DNA of 19,870 nucleotides. Origin: Bacteroidales bacterium UBA4347 (GTDB taxonomy: Bacteria; Bacteroidota; Bacteroidia; Bacteroidales; P3). Position 1 is the stretch's first letter, and each line of letters starts with the position of its first letter. Made by a program: the position numbers and the translations under genes. This document shows, in pieces, positions 7,438-14,712 of the stretch. The notes beneath the pieces were generated by a model. It was not told the DNA's origin and searched no databases. It was given only the letters and a program-made list of their open reading frames with translations. The stretch is from NCBI GenBank assembly GCA_002394185.1, contig DGTB01000216.1, forward strand, positions 1-19,870. The letters are read 5' to 3'.

Positions 7438-8609
7438 GAGGTTACGGTGCTGATGATTTCGCGGGCCACTTCTTGCTTGCTCCGCAGGCCCACCTCGCGG
7501 CGACTGCCGTCGGCGCCGAGAATGGTCACCTTGTTGGTATCGGTGCCGAAACCGGCTCCGGCATCGCGCAGCGAGTTCATTACGATGTAGTCCAAGTTCT
7601 TGCGCTGCAGCTTGCTTTGGGCGTTCTGCAGCTCATTGTCGGTTTCCAGGGCGAAGCCTATCAGGCGTTGCCCCTCGTGCTTCATTTTTCCCAGGGTGGC
7701 CAGGATGTCGGGGTTCTGCACCAGGGTGAGGGTCATGCCTTCGTCGCCTTGTTTTTTGAGTTTATGGTCGGCGCACTCCGAGGGACGGTAGTCGGCCACG
7801 GCGGCGGAGAGGATGGCACCGTGGCATGAGGCATAGGCCTCGGTGGCGGCGGCATACATCTCGCGTGCCGACTCGACGTCTGTGCGATGCACACGCGGGT
7901 GGTGGATGTTGAGGGCCGTGGGACCGGTGACCAGATTCACTTCGGCGCCGGCGTCGGCCAGGGCCTGTGCCAGGGCAAAGCCCATCTTGCCGCTGGAGTA
8001 GTTGCCGATGAAGCGCACGCTGTCGATACGCTCGTAGGTGGGGCCGGCGGTGACGAGCCAGCGTTGGGCGGAAAGCGGAGTGTGGAGTGTGGAGTGTACA
8101 GCCTCCACGATTTCGGCAGGTTCGCTCATGCGGCCAGGCCCGCTGGTGCCGCAGGCCAGTTCGCCTTCGGCGGGGCCCACGGTGCGGATACCCCAACCTT
8201 TGAGAGTGGCGATGTTGCGCTGCACGGCGGGGTGCGCCCACATTTGGCTGTTCATTGCTGGTGCCAAGAGTACGCGCTGCGGCGGCATGGCCAGCAGCAG
8301 GGTGCTCAAGGCGTCGTCGGCGATGCCTGAGGCCACTTTGCCAATGATATTGGCCGTGGCGGGAGCCACCACGAGCAGGTCGCCCCAGTCCTTGAGGGAG
8401 ATGTGCTCCGTGGCGCTGCCGTTGCCCGTAAAGAGGTCGTGGTAGAGCGGCGCTCCGGAGACGGTCTCCAGCGTGGCGCGTGTGGCGAACTCCAGTGCAT
8501 GCTCCGTGGCGGCGCAGCGCACCTCGTGGCCGGCTTTCCTCAGCAGGCGCACGAGTTCGGGACTCTTGTAGGCGGCGATGCCACCGGTGATGCCGACGAT
8601 TATTTTCAT
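7434..8609 (-). CDS. coaBC: Phosphopantothenoylcysteine decarboxylase / phosphopantothenate-cysteine ligase
   Basis: Bifunctional coenzyme A enzyme, 391 aa. The N-terminal CoaC half (1-165) is a flavoprotein decarboxylase with catalytic His69 (TEHISL), the PAMNSQMW loop (N120) and the Cys flap ACGTSGPGRM (C153). The C-terminal CoaB half (about 183-391) is the CTP-dependent ligase, starting at WLVTAGPTYERID and containing AAVADYRP and the Lys-rich HKLKK site. The two halves are joined by residues 171-182, encoded partly by a 7-bp tandem repeat. It lies between rpoZ (26 bp gap) and the transglycosylase (4 bp overlap). The order bamD-rpoZ-coaBC is typical of Bacteroidales; recN, often next, is absent here. 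Confidence 0.97.
   Translation of the reverse strand: MKIIVGITGGIAAYKSPELVRLLRKAGHEVRCAATEHALEFATRATLETVSGAPLYHDLFTGNGSATEHISLKDWGDLLVVAPATANIIGKVASGIADDALSTLLLAMPPQRVLLAPAMNSQMWAHPAVQRNIATLKGWGIRTVGPAEGELACGTSGPGRMSEPAEIVEAVHSTLHTPLSAQRWLVTAGPTYERIDSVRFIGNYSSGKMGFALAQALADAGAEVNLVTGPTALNIHHPRVHRTDVESAREMYAAATEAYASCHGAILSAAVADYRPSECADHKLKKQGDEGMTLTLVQNPDILATLGKMKHEGQRLIGFALETDNELQNAQSKLQRKNLDYIVMNSLRDAGAGFGTDTNKVTILGADGSRREVGLRSKQEVAREIISTVTS
8070..8097 (-). repeat. 7-bp-period repeat inside coaBC
   Basis: Three perfect copies of ACACTCC on the coding strand (GGAGTGT on the plus strand at 8077, 8084 and 8091) are followed by a degraded unit GCTTTCC (8070). They encode residues about 171-180 in the linker between the CoaC and CoaB domains. 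Confidence 0.85.
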
Positions 8610-8635
8610 ACCTGTCTGCTTAGCTATTCTGCCAC

Positions 8636-9013
8636 TCAGGCTTCCATGTTCTTGATTTCCTCGTCGATGGCCTCTTTCTGTTTCTGTTCTTGGCTTTCTT
8701 TGGCGGGGTTGCGGAAGTAGATCTCGCCCTCGAGGAATTCCTCTGTGGCCTCCAGTGTGGGCTTGGGCTGCAGCTCGTAGCGGCGCACGATTTCAATCTG
8801 CTCGCGGTTCTCGTACATCTCGTCGATGGCGTCGTTGTTGGTCTTGAAGTCGTCGATCTTGTTGTGCAGTTCGCGCTTCTCCTCGGCGGCAATCTGGTTG
8901 GCACGCTTGGTGAGGATGGCCACGGTCTCGTAGATGTTGCCGGTCTGGTTGCTGAAATCGGCGGTGTTTCTGGTAATGGTGGTGTTCACCACTTTCTTCT
9001 TCTTCTCTTCCAT
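8636..9013 (-). CDS. rpoZ: RNA polymerase omega subunit, Bacteroidetes type
   Basis: Protein of 125 aa matching the Rpb6/omega-like subunit of Bacteroidota. The conserved block is TGNIYETVAILTKRANQIAAEE (TGNIYETVAI, then LTKRANQI; residues about 25-45), followed by ENREQIEIVRRYELQPKPT and the end motif YFRNPAKE. The C-terminus runs on into a Glu/Gln/Lys-rich tail (about 105-125), partly coded by short TTTCTG-like direct repeats. Omega helps RNA polymerase assembly. It lies 35 bp after bamD and 26 bp before coaBC; the AT-rich bamD gap shows no promoter. Confidence 0.88.
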   Translation of the reverse strand: MEEKKKKVVNTTITRNTADFSNQTGNIYETVAILTKRANQIAAEEKRELHNKIDDFKTNNDAIDEMYENREQIEIVRRYELQPKPTLEATEEFLEGEIYFRNPAKESQEQKQKEAIDEEIKNMEA

Positions 9014-9048
9014 TTATTTTATGTTTTTTTTATTTTTGTTTTTCGGTT

Positions 9049-9852
9049 TTATTTTTTCATTTTTGCCATGGCCTCGCGGGTTTTGGTGTAGATGTCCTGC
9101 GCTGTGGCGAGGTACTTCGAGTTGCTGAAGCTGCTGTTGAACTTGTCGAAGTCGTTCACCACCTGCTGCAGGCGCTCGTACATCTTGTCTTCGCGGCTGT
9201 TGATGGCGTAGCGGTAGCTCGATTCGAGCATGTAGTACATGGCGTCCTCGCGCATTGTGGCCTCGGGATACTGGCTGAGGAACTGCTTGAACGACTCATA
9301 GGCCGCGTGGTATTCTTCGATGAAGTAGTATCCGTAGGCTATCTCGTAGTCTTTGCGGATGATTTTTTTGCGCAGTTCGTCGAGGCAGTTGTTCACCTCG
9401 GGGATGCGGGTGCTGCGGGGCCAGCGTTCGGCGAAGGCCTCAAACTCTTCGATGGCTTCCTTGGTCTCGGTTTGGTCCAGGTTGTACTCCGGCGAGTCCA
9501 TGTATTTGCAGTAGGCCGAAAGGTAGCTGGCCTCCTCCATGTGCTCGCTGTAGGGGAACTGGCGGGCGAAGCGCTTGAACTGGTAGCCGGCCGTGAAGTA
9601 GTCTTTCATTTTGTAGAGCGACATGGCGTAGTACCAGCCGATGTTCTCGGCGTTTTCCTTGCCTCGGTAGTAGAGCGTCAGGTTCTCGAAGAGCTGTGAG
9701 GCCCGCGAGAAGCTGTTTTCCTCATAGTATTTCATCGCCGCGGCGTACTTGGCGTCGTAATCGTTGCTGTTGAGTAGTTTGTTGTATCCGTTGCAACCTG
9801 TTAAAAACAAGCAGATTGCAGCAATCAATATCGTATTTTTTACACTTTTCAT
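9049..9852 (-). CDS. bamD: Outer membrane assembly lipoprotein BamD
   Basis: Lipoprotein of 267 aa that, with BamA, inserts beta-barrel proteins into the outer membrane. The signal peptide ends in the lipobox LTGC (Cys20), followed by GYNKLLNSND, typical of the Bacteroidota protein. The rest is a chain of TPR-like helical hairpins, such as YYAMSLYKMKDYFTAGYQFKRF (in parts YYAMSLYKMKDYF, TAGYQFKRF), FPYSEHMEEASYL and YHAAYESFKQFLSQYPEA. ATG at 9852 is chosen because the upstream TTG codon at 9861 adds nothing to the signal peptide. TATTTTTG on the minus strand (9866-9859) fits a -7 element but lies so near the ATG that the message would be almost leaderless, and no -33 element is at the right spacing. 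It is probably the first gene of the operon through to 2842. Confidence 0.92.
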   Translation of the reverse strand: MKSVKNTILIAAICLFLTGCNGYNKLLNSNDYDAKYAAAMKYYEENSFSRASQLFENLTLYYRGKENAENIGWYYAMSLYKMKDYFTAGYQFKRFARQFPYSEHMEEASYLSAYCKYMDSPEYNLDQTETKEAIEEFEAFAERWPRSTRIPEVNNCLDELRKKIIRKDYEIAYGYYFIEEYHAAYESFKQFLSQYPEATMREDAMYYMLESSYRYAINSREDKMYERLQQVVNDFDKFNSSFSNSKYLATAQDIYTKTREAMAKMKK

Positions 9853-9902
9853 AGTGTGCAAAAATACGATTTTTTTTTCAATCGCTATAACTTTTTTTTA
9901 TT

Positions 9903-11207
9903 TTAATACTTTATTAGCCTTCTGCATGCTGCCTGCTGTCCGCCATTTGCCACAATATGGACAAAATATACACCTGCAGGCAGCCCCCCGACATCCAGCT
10001 GCACCTGCCCGCCCGCTTCCCCTTGGAAGCGGAGGGTAGGGGCCTCCACCTGTCGCCCGTGCATGTCCACTACACGCACCTCTTCTATCGGCTCGGGCGA
10101 ACTGATGGTTGCCCTGTCGTGCACGGGATTGGGTGTCAGTGTGAAGTCATAGTCGCCGACCGTGTAGATGCCTGTCTGTGCCCGCGTGGTGAGGTCCAGC
10201 GACGTGGCGCTCCACGGGCTCCAAAGCAGTGTGTCGTAGCTCGCCGTGGAGAAGATGCATGCTTCCCGGACCCAGAAACTGTACGCATGCTCCGGAATAA
10301 GGCTGTCGACAACTATCCTGCGGTCGCTGCTCCTATAGTGGCGAAAAGCGGACGTTGCAGGCTCTCCGCCTTCGCACACGGCTATCTCATAGATACCGTC
10401 CATGCTTGTTGACCATGTGAGCGAAATCCTTGTTGCCTCTATATTCAGCAGTTGCGGTTTCCGCGGCCGTTTGTTGCAGTGGAATCCCACAATCGGGTAG
10501 CAGCCGCCGTATTGGATATATGGGATGATAGGGAAACGGCAGTTGTCGTAATCGGGGGATTGCCCTATTCCCAGCGGCGTGAACGCATCGCATCGCAACA
10601 CCGTAGTCTCTAACGGCGTACCGTTGCTGCCAGATCGGTTCTGGAATATAGTGATGTCTAGCAATACACTCTGTGTAGGAGGGGTGTGGTAAGTTATCAT
10701 TTGCGGGATGCTGCTGTCGAAACCATACTTTATACTGTCGTGGTATAACCGGTGAAACCCTATGAAAAACGTGTCGGTAACCCATAGCGGTTGGTCGAAA
10801 TAATACTCCTCAATGTCCACGGCCTGCCGGTAGGGGCCGTTAGAACCGTTGGTCCCTTCGTACAGCAGTTGGTGCTTCGCTGTCGATGGCCGGCGCTGCA
10901 CCGAGTCCGTCAGCATGAATATGCTGCCCTCTTTCTCAAAAAGAACTGCCGTGCGGTGATAGTTGGTGTCGTCCACCCATCTGTTTTGGATTGTTCCCGC
11001 AATACCGTATATCAACATCGGTGTTTCGGGTACAAAGAATGTAAGGGGGAGCGCAAGTCCTCCCGTAAAAACATTCGTACCATCTACATTGTTAAGTGTG
11101 TCCGGCATCGGATGGAACAGATAATACGGATCCCCATGGCGAATCGTGTCCTGAGCCCAAATGCTCGTGGCAAAGCCGACTAACAATAGCAAAACCAGTC
11201 TTTTCAT
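9903..11207 (-). CDS. Secreted protein with a T9SS type A C-terminal sorting domain
   Basis: Protein of 434 aa with a signal peptide (MKRLVLLLLVGFATSIWAQ). The first about 260 residues match no family I recognise. A fibronectin III-like domain follows (about 265-345: RKPQLLNIEATRISLTWS ... LIPEHAYSFWVREAC). The last about 70 residues are a type A sorting domain: FTLTPNPVHDRATI, VRVVDMHGRQV, LPAGVYFVHI and the final CRRLIKY. Such proteins cross the outer membrane by the type IX system and are attached to the surface or released. No catalytic motif is visible; an adhesin or surface role is a guess. ATG at 11207 is used, since upstream in-frame codons precede the signal peptide and overlap the promoter. 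It ends 50 bp before bamD. Confidence 0.85.
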   Translation of the reverse strand: MKRLVLLLLVGFATSIWAQDTIRHGDPYYLFHPMPDTLNNVDGTNVFTGGLALPLTFFVPETPMLIYGIAGTIQNRWVDDTNYHRTAVLFEKEGSIFMLTDSVQRRPSTAKHQLLYEGTNGSNGPYRQAVDIEEYYFDQPLWVTDTFFIGFHRLYHDSIKYGFDSSIPQMITYHTPPTQSVLLDITIFQNRSGSNGTPLETTVLRCDAFTPLGIGQSPDYDNCRFPIIPYIQYGGCYPIVGFHCNKRPRKPQLLNIEATRISLTWSTSMDGIYEIAVCEGGEPATSAFRHYRSSDRRIVVDSLIPEHAYSFWVREACIFSTASYDTLLWSPWSATSLDLTTRAQTGIYTVGDYDFTLTPNPVHDRATISSPEPIEEVRVVDMHGRQVEAPTLRFQGEAGGQVQLDVGGLPAGVYFVHIVANGGQQAACRRLIKY

Positions 11208-11231
11208 GTTTTTAACTGTTTTAATTCGCTG

Positions 11232-11263
11232 CAAAATTACAAAAAGAATCTGAAATGTGCAAA
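11232..11263 (-). promoter_or_regulatory. Bacteroidetes-type promoter of the T9SS cargo gene
   Basis: On the minus strand TTTG (11263-11260) is followed after 20 bases by TAATTTTG (11239-11232), matching -33 TTTG and -7 TAnnTTTG. Transcription would start near 11225, giving a leader of about 18 bases before the ATG at 11207. Confidence 0.75.
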
Positions 11264-11389
11264 TGATGGTAAAAAAAACTCTTGTTTTCCCTTTTCGCAA
11301 CTTCTCGTCCGTCTGCAGTGAATTTTGTTAATAAATATTAAAATATCGTATTTTAACATAATGAATGACCTGCCAAATCCTACCTTGGT

Positions 11390-11444
11390 GGGAGTTGGTA
11401 GGGAGTTGGTAGGGAGTTGATGGGGTGTTGTCAGGGTGTTTGCC
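11390..11444 (+). repeat. 11-bp-period tandem repeat (5 units) in a divergent intergenic region
   Basis: Units start at 11390, 11401, 11412, 11423 and 11434. The first two are identical (GGGAGTTGGTA); then come GGGAGTTGATG, GGGTGTTGTCA and GGGTGTTTGCC. Flanking bases CCAAATCC (11373-11380) and GGATTTGG (11451-11458) form an 8-bp inverted pair around the block. It lies directly upstream of the guaA promoter. The rest of the region 11264-11389 is AT-rich and shows nothing else. Confidence 0.85.
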
Positions 11445-11476
11445 CCTCATGGATTTGGGGTGTGGGAGAAAAAAAG

Positions 11477-11508
11477 TTTTGCCGTATCGGACTTTTTCTG
11501 TATCTTTG
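11477..11508 (+). promoter_or_regulatory. Bacteroidetes-type promoter of guaA
   Basis: TTTTG (11477-11481), exactly 19 bases, then TATCTTTG (11501-11508), a perfect match to -33 TTTG / -7 TAnnTTTG. Transcription should start near 11515, leaving a leader of about 16 AT-rich bases before the ATG at 11531, with no Shine-Dalgarno motif. Confidence 0.9.
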
Positions 11509-11530
11509 CATTTTAAAAATATAACAATAT

Positions 11531-13057
11531 ATGGATACAATCATCATCTTAGACTTTGGCTCTCAATACACTCAGCTCATTGCCCGCAAGATTCGCGAGC
11601 AGAATGTTTACTGTGAGATTCATCCTTTCAACAAGATTCCAGCCCTCACCCCCGATGTGAAGGGTGTCGTTTTTTCGGGTAGCCCCTATAGCTGCAACGC
11701 CGCCGATGCGCCGGTGCCGGACATGAGCGGCATCAAGGGCAGGCTGCCGTTGCTGGCGGTGTGCTATGGCGCTCAGTATCTGGCCAAATGGGGCGGCGGG
11801 CGTGTGCAGCAGAGCAAGATTCGCGAGTATGGCCGCGCCAACCTCAATTTCATAGACAGCTCGAACCCCTTGATGAAGGGTGTGCCCATGGGCAGCCAGG
11901 TGTGGATGAGCCACGGCGACACCATCGAGGTGCTCCCCGAGGGCTACAAGACTATCTGCAGCACCGAGAATGTGAAGTATGCGGGTTATCAGATTGAGGG
12001 CGAGCAGACCTACGCCATCCAGTTCCACCCCGAGGTGCACCATTCGGTTGATGGCAACACGCTGCTGCACAACTTTGTGGTCGACATCTGCCACTGCCGT
12101 CAGGAGTGGACTCCCGCTTCGTTCATCGACACCACCGTCAAGGAGCTGCGCGAGAAGGTGGGCGGCGACAAGGTCGTCCTCGGCCTCAGCGGCGGTGTGG
12201 ACAGCACCGTGGCCGCCGTGCTGCTCAACAAGGCCATCGGCCATCAGCTGCACTGCATCTTCGTCGACAACGGCTTGCTGCGCAAGAACGAGTTCGAGGG
12301 AGTGCTGGAGAGCTATAAGGATATGGGCCTCAACGTGAAGGGCGTCGATGCCAAGGAACGTTTCTACAGCGTGCTGGCCGGTGTGACCGACCCCGAGAAG
12401 AAGCGCAAGGCCATTGGCAAGACTTTCATCGATGTCTTCGACGCCGAAGCCAAACTCATCACCGACGCCAAGTTCCTCGGCCAGGGTACCATCTATCCCG
12501 ATGTGATTGAGAGTTCGAGCGTCAAAGGTCCCAGCCAGACCATCAAGAGCCACCACAATGTGGGCGGTTTGCCCGACTATATGAAACTGCAGCTCGTGGA
12601 GCCGCTGCGCAGCCTGTTCAAAGACGAGGTGCGCCGCGTGGGCCGCCAGCTGGGCATCAAGGACGAGCTCATCGGCCGTCACCCCTTCCCGGGTCCCGGC
12701 CTGGCCATCCGCATCCTGAGCGATGTGACGCCCGAGAAGGTGCACATCCTGCAGGAAGTGGACCACATCTTCATCCAGGGACTGCGCGACGCGGGCCTGT
12801 ACGACAAGGTGTGGCAGGCTGGCGCCATGCTGCTGCCGGTGCAGAGCGTGGGCGTCATGGGCGACGAGAGGACCTACGAGAGCGTCGTGGCCCTGCGCGC
12901 CGTGGAGAGTGTTGACGGCATGACCGCCGACTGGAGCCATATGCCCTACGACTTCATGGCCAAGATTTCGAACGAGATCATCAACCGTGTCAAGGGTGTC
13001 AACCGAGTGTGCTACGACATCAGCTCCAAACCCCCTGCAACCATCGAGTGGGAATGA
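11531..13057 (+). CDS. guaA: GMP synthase (glutamine-hydrolysing)
   Basis: Converts XMP, glutamine and ATP to GMP in the cytoplasm; 508 aa, full length. The class I amidotransferase domain (about 1-190) has the nucleophile Cys78 in AVCYGAQ and the His/Glu pair in QFHPEVHHS. The ATP pyrophosphatase domain follows with the PP-loop LGLSGGVDSTVAA, then the C-terminal dimerisation domain (HPFPGPGLAIRI ... ending KPPATIEWE). The ATG follows a strong promoter by 22 bp. No guanine riboswitch or PurR-like site is visible in the short leader. It ends 39 bp before the LysM gene, and that gap is a 9-bp-period repeat. Confidence 0.98.
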   Translation: MDTIIILDFGSQYTQLIARKIREQNVYCEIHPFNKIPALTPDVKGVVFSGSPYSCNAADAPVPDMSGIKGRLPLLAVCYGAQYLAKWGGGRVQQSKIREYGRANLNFIDSSNPLMKGVPMGSQVWMSHGDTIEVLPEGYKTICSTENVKYAGYQIEGEQTYAIQFHPEVHHSVDGNTLLHNFVVDICHCRQEWTPASFIDTTVKELREKVGGDKVVLGLSGGVDSTVAAVLLNKAIGHQLHCIFVDNGLLRKNEFEGVLESYKDMGLNVKGVDAKERFYSVLAGVTDPEKKRKAIGKTFIDVFDAEAKLITDAKFLGQGTIYPDVIESSSVKGPSQTIKSHHNVGGLPDYMKLQLVEPLRSLFKDEVRRVGRQLGIKDELIGRHPFPGPGLAIRILSDVTPEKVHILQEVDHIFIQGLRDAGLYDKVWQAGAMLLPVQSVGVMGDERTYESVVALRAVESVDGMTADWSHMPYDFMAKISNEIINRVKGVNRVCYDISSKPPATIEWE

Positions 13058-13068
13058 TTTTTCTTTAA

Positions 13069-13190
13069 AAGACAAGAAAGATAAGAAAAACAAGTAATGA
13101 TGATAGAAAAAGGATTCGCAGGCAAGTATATTGGCAAGAAGCATTGGGGCAAGTCCCTGTTGCTGTTGTTTTTCTTGTCATTCTTGTCTT
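13069..13190. repeat. 25-bp inverted repeat around the LysM gene start, built of 9-bp units
   Basis: The left arm 13069-13093 and right arm 13166-13190 are inverse complements over 25 bp, with one A-A mismatch and one G-U wobble in RNA. The 72-base loop holds the start codon (13097). The left arm is three 9-bp units (AAAGACAAG, AAAGATAAG, AAAAACAAG from 13068). The right arm encodes the signal peptide core LFFLSFLS. In mRNA the hairpin would enclose the translation start. Confidence 0.85.
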
Positions 13191-14698
13191 CAAATATCCA
13201 GGCGCAGATGCCCGGGGCGGCGCCCATCAAGGTGAGCCATGAGACCCAGGTGATGCATGGGCGCAAATATTATGTGCATATCGTGGAGAAGGGGCAGACG
13301 GTCTACTCCATCTCCAAGGCCTATAAGGTGGAGAGCTATGATGCTGTGACGCATGTCGACATACACTTCCTTCATCCCGGCGACACTGTGTGGTTGCCGG
13401 TGCGAGGCCAGTTCTCGACCGACGCCGACGAGCTCGAGGCTCAGAAGCAGGAGTCTATCCGCAAGCAGGAAGAGCGCCGCCAGCAGACCGCGTCGCAGCC
13501 TGTCCAGCCTGCGGCCCCCGCCGTGTCGCGTCCCACGCCGACCCACGGTTCGGTGGCGACGCCGGAACCCATCAAGGTCGAGGCTCCCGAGGTGAAACCC
13601 GCCGGCAAGGTGCTCCGCATGGCGCTCATGATGCCGTTGCATCTGGACCAGATAGACGAAATATCCACCTCGAAGTTCGACGTTGAGCAGCGTGGCAAAC
13701 GCAGCTATCGTCAGTTCGAGTTCATCGAGTTCTACGAAGGAATACGCATGGCCCTCGACGAGTTGTCGAAACAGGGCGTAAGCGTGGAGTTGAATGTAGT
13801 GGATGTGTCTACCAACAGCGCCGAGGCGGTGCAGACGGCCTTTGTGTCGCACCATGTGGCGCAGAGCGACTTTGTGGTGGCATTGCTGTTCCGCGATGCT
13901 TTCGACAAGGCTGCCGAGTTGGCCAAAGAGGCCGGTGTCTACATCGTCAACCCGATGGCTACCCGCAGCGAGATATGTGCCGAGAACCCCTACATGGTGA
14001 AAATCCAGCCCTCGGTGGAGAGCCAGGTGCGTGTCATGCTTGACAATATGAAGGCAGAGCGCCCCGACGCCCATCTGTATATTATACATGGAGGTACCCC
14101 CGCTACCGAGAAGCCTGTCCTCGACGAGCTGAAGCGCCAGCTCACCGAACGTGGCGACATCAAGTATACGCTCTTCAACTGGAGCCAGAATGCCAGGCTT
14201 TCCTCCACTCTGAAAGGTACGCCGGGCAGCAATGTGCTGAGCATCTACGACCAGAGGGCCGACCAGATGCGCGTATATTCCAGCAATCTGCTCAACCGTC
14301 TGGCCGCTTTCAAGACCAACAGCCCCACACTCTATACCATCAGCGACTGGACCAAGGACTTCGGCGATGTGGATTTCGCCCAACTGCAGTTGCTTGGCTA
14401 CCACACATTTTCCTCTTCGTGGGATATGACCAATGCGGTCCATGTCGAATTTCTGAAAGCATTCAGAGATACCTATGGGTCGGAGCCTACGTCGCCATTG
14501 GCGGCAACGGGCTATGACTTGACCATGTATATTGTTACCGGGCTTCACGCTCGCAACAGTGGCTTTTGGTCAGCGCCTTCGCGGTCGATGCCGTCGCTGG
14601 TGCATCCGTTGCACTTCAGCCGTCGGCAGGCCGGCCTCGAGAACGACCAGCCGCAACTGTTCCGCATGGAGTCGTTACATTTTATTCCTGCTCACTAA
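13097..14698 (+). CDS. LysM and type 1 periplasmic-binding-fold protein
   Basis: Exported protein of 533 aa. A signal peptide (1-37, ending SNIQAQ) is followed by a LysM domain (58-103: YYVHIVEKGQTVYSISKAY ... HPGDTVWLPV) that binds peptidoglycan. Then comes a Gln/Pro-rich linker (about 110-165) and a large type 1 periplasmic-binding-protein-like domain (about 170-520): LRMALMMPLHLD, FYEGIRMALDEL, VALLFRDAFDKAAELAKEAGVYIVNP (in parts). Proteins of this LysM-plus-PBP1 layout are known in Bacteroidales, but their ligand and role are not. It may sense or scaffold at the cell wall. It lies between guaA and lpxC (14 bp gap), so it is probably co-transcribed with the lipid A genes. The first two codons are both ATG (13097 or 13100). 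Confidence 0.85.
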   Translation: MMIEKGFAGKYIGKKHWGKSLLLLFFLSFLSSNIQAQMPGAAPIKVSHETQVMHGRKYYVHIVEKGQTVYSISKAYKVESYDAVTHVDIHFLHPGDTVWLPVRGQFSTDADELEAQKQESIRKQEERRQQTASQPVQPAAPAVSRPTPTHGSVATPEPIKVEAPEVKPAGKVLRMALMMPLHLDQIDEISTSKFDVEQRGKRSYRQFEFIEFYEGIRMALDELSKQGVSVELNVVDVSTNSAEAVQTAFVSHHVAQSDFVVALLFRDAFDKAAELAKEAGVYIVNPMATRSEICAENPYMVKIQPSVESQVRVMLDNMKAERPDAHLYIIHGGTPATEKPVLDELKRQLTERGDIKYTLFNWSQNARLSSTLKGTPGSNVLSIYDQRADQMRVYSSNLLNRLAAFKTNSPTLYTISDWTKDFGDVDFAQLQLLGYHTFSSSWDMTNAVHVEFLKAFRDTYGSEPTSPLAATGYDLTMYIVTGLHARNSGFWSAPSRSMPSLVHPLHFSRRQAGLENDQPQLFRMESLHFIPAH

Positions 14699-14712
14699 TT
14701 ACGAAGTATCTA

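Noticed and set aside
11390..11444. Possible CRISPR array or phage attachment site
   Set aside because: The 11-bp units have no spacers between them, no cas genes are near, and there is no integrase or tRNA at the site.
11328..11540. A 70-codon minus-strand frame over the guaA promoter
   Set aside because: It runs through the promoter and the 11-bp repeat, and its translation is low in complexity, so it is not a gene.
11549..13144. A 531-codon open frame antisense to guaA, and similar long antisense frames at 5056-6336, 13190-14548, 14710-15636 and 15663-16904
   Set aside because: They are mirror frames of GC-rich genes with strong codon bias; the translations are low in complexity and match no family, while the opposite strand holds clear enzymes.
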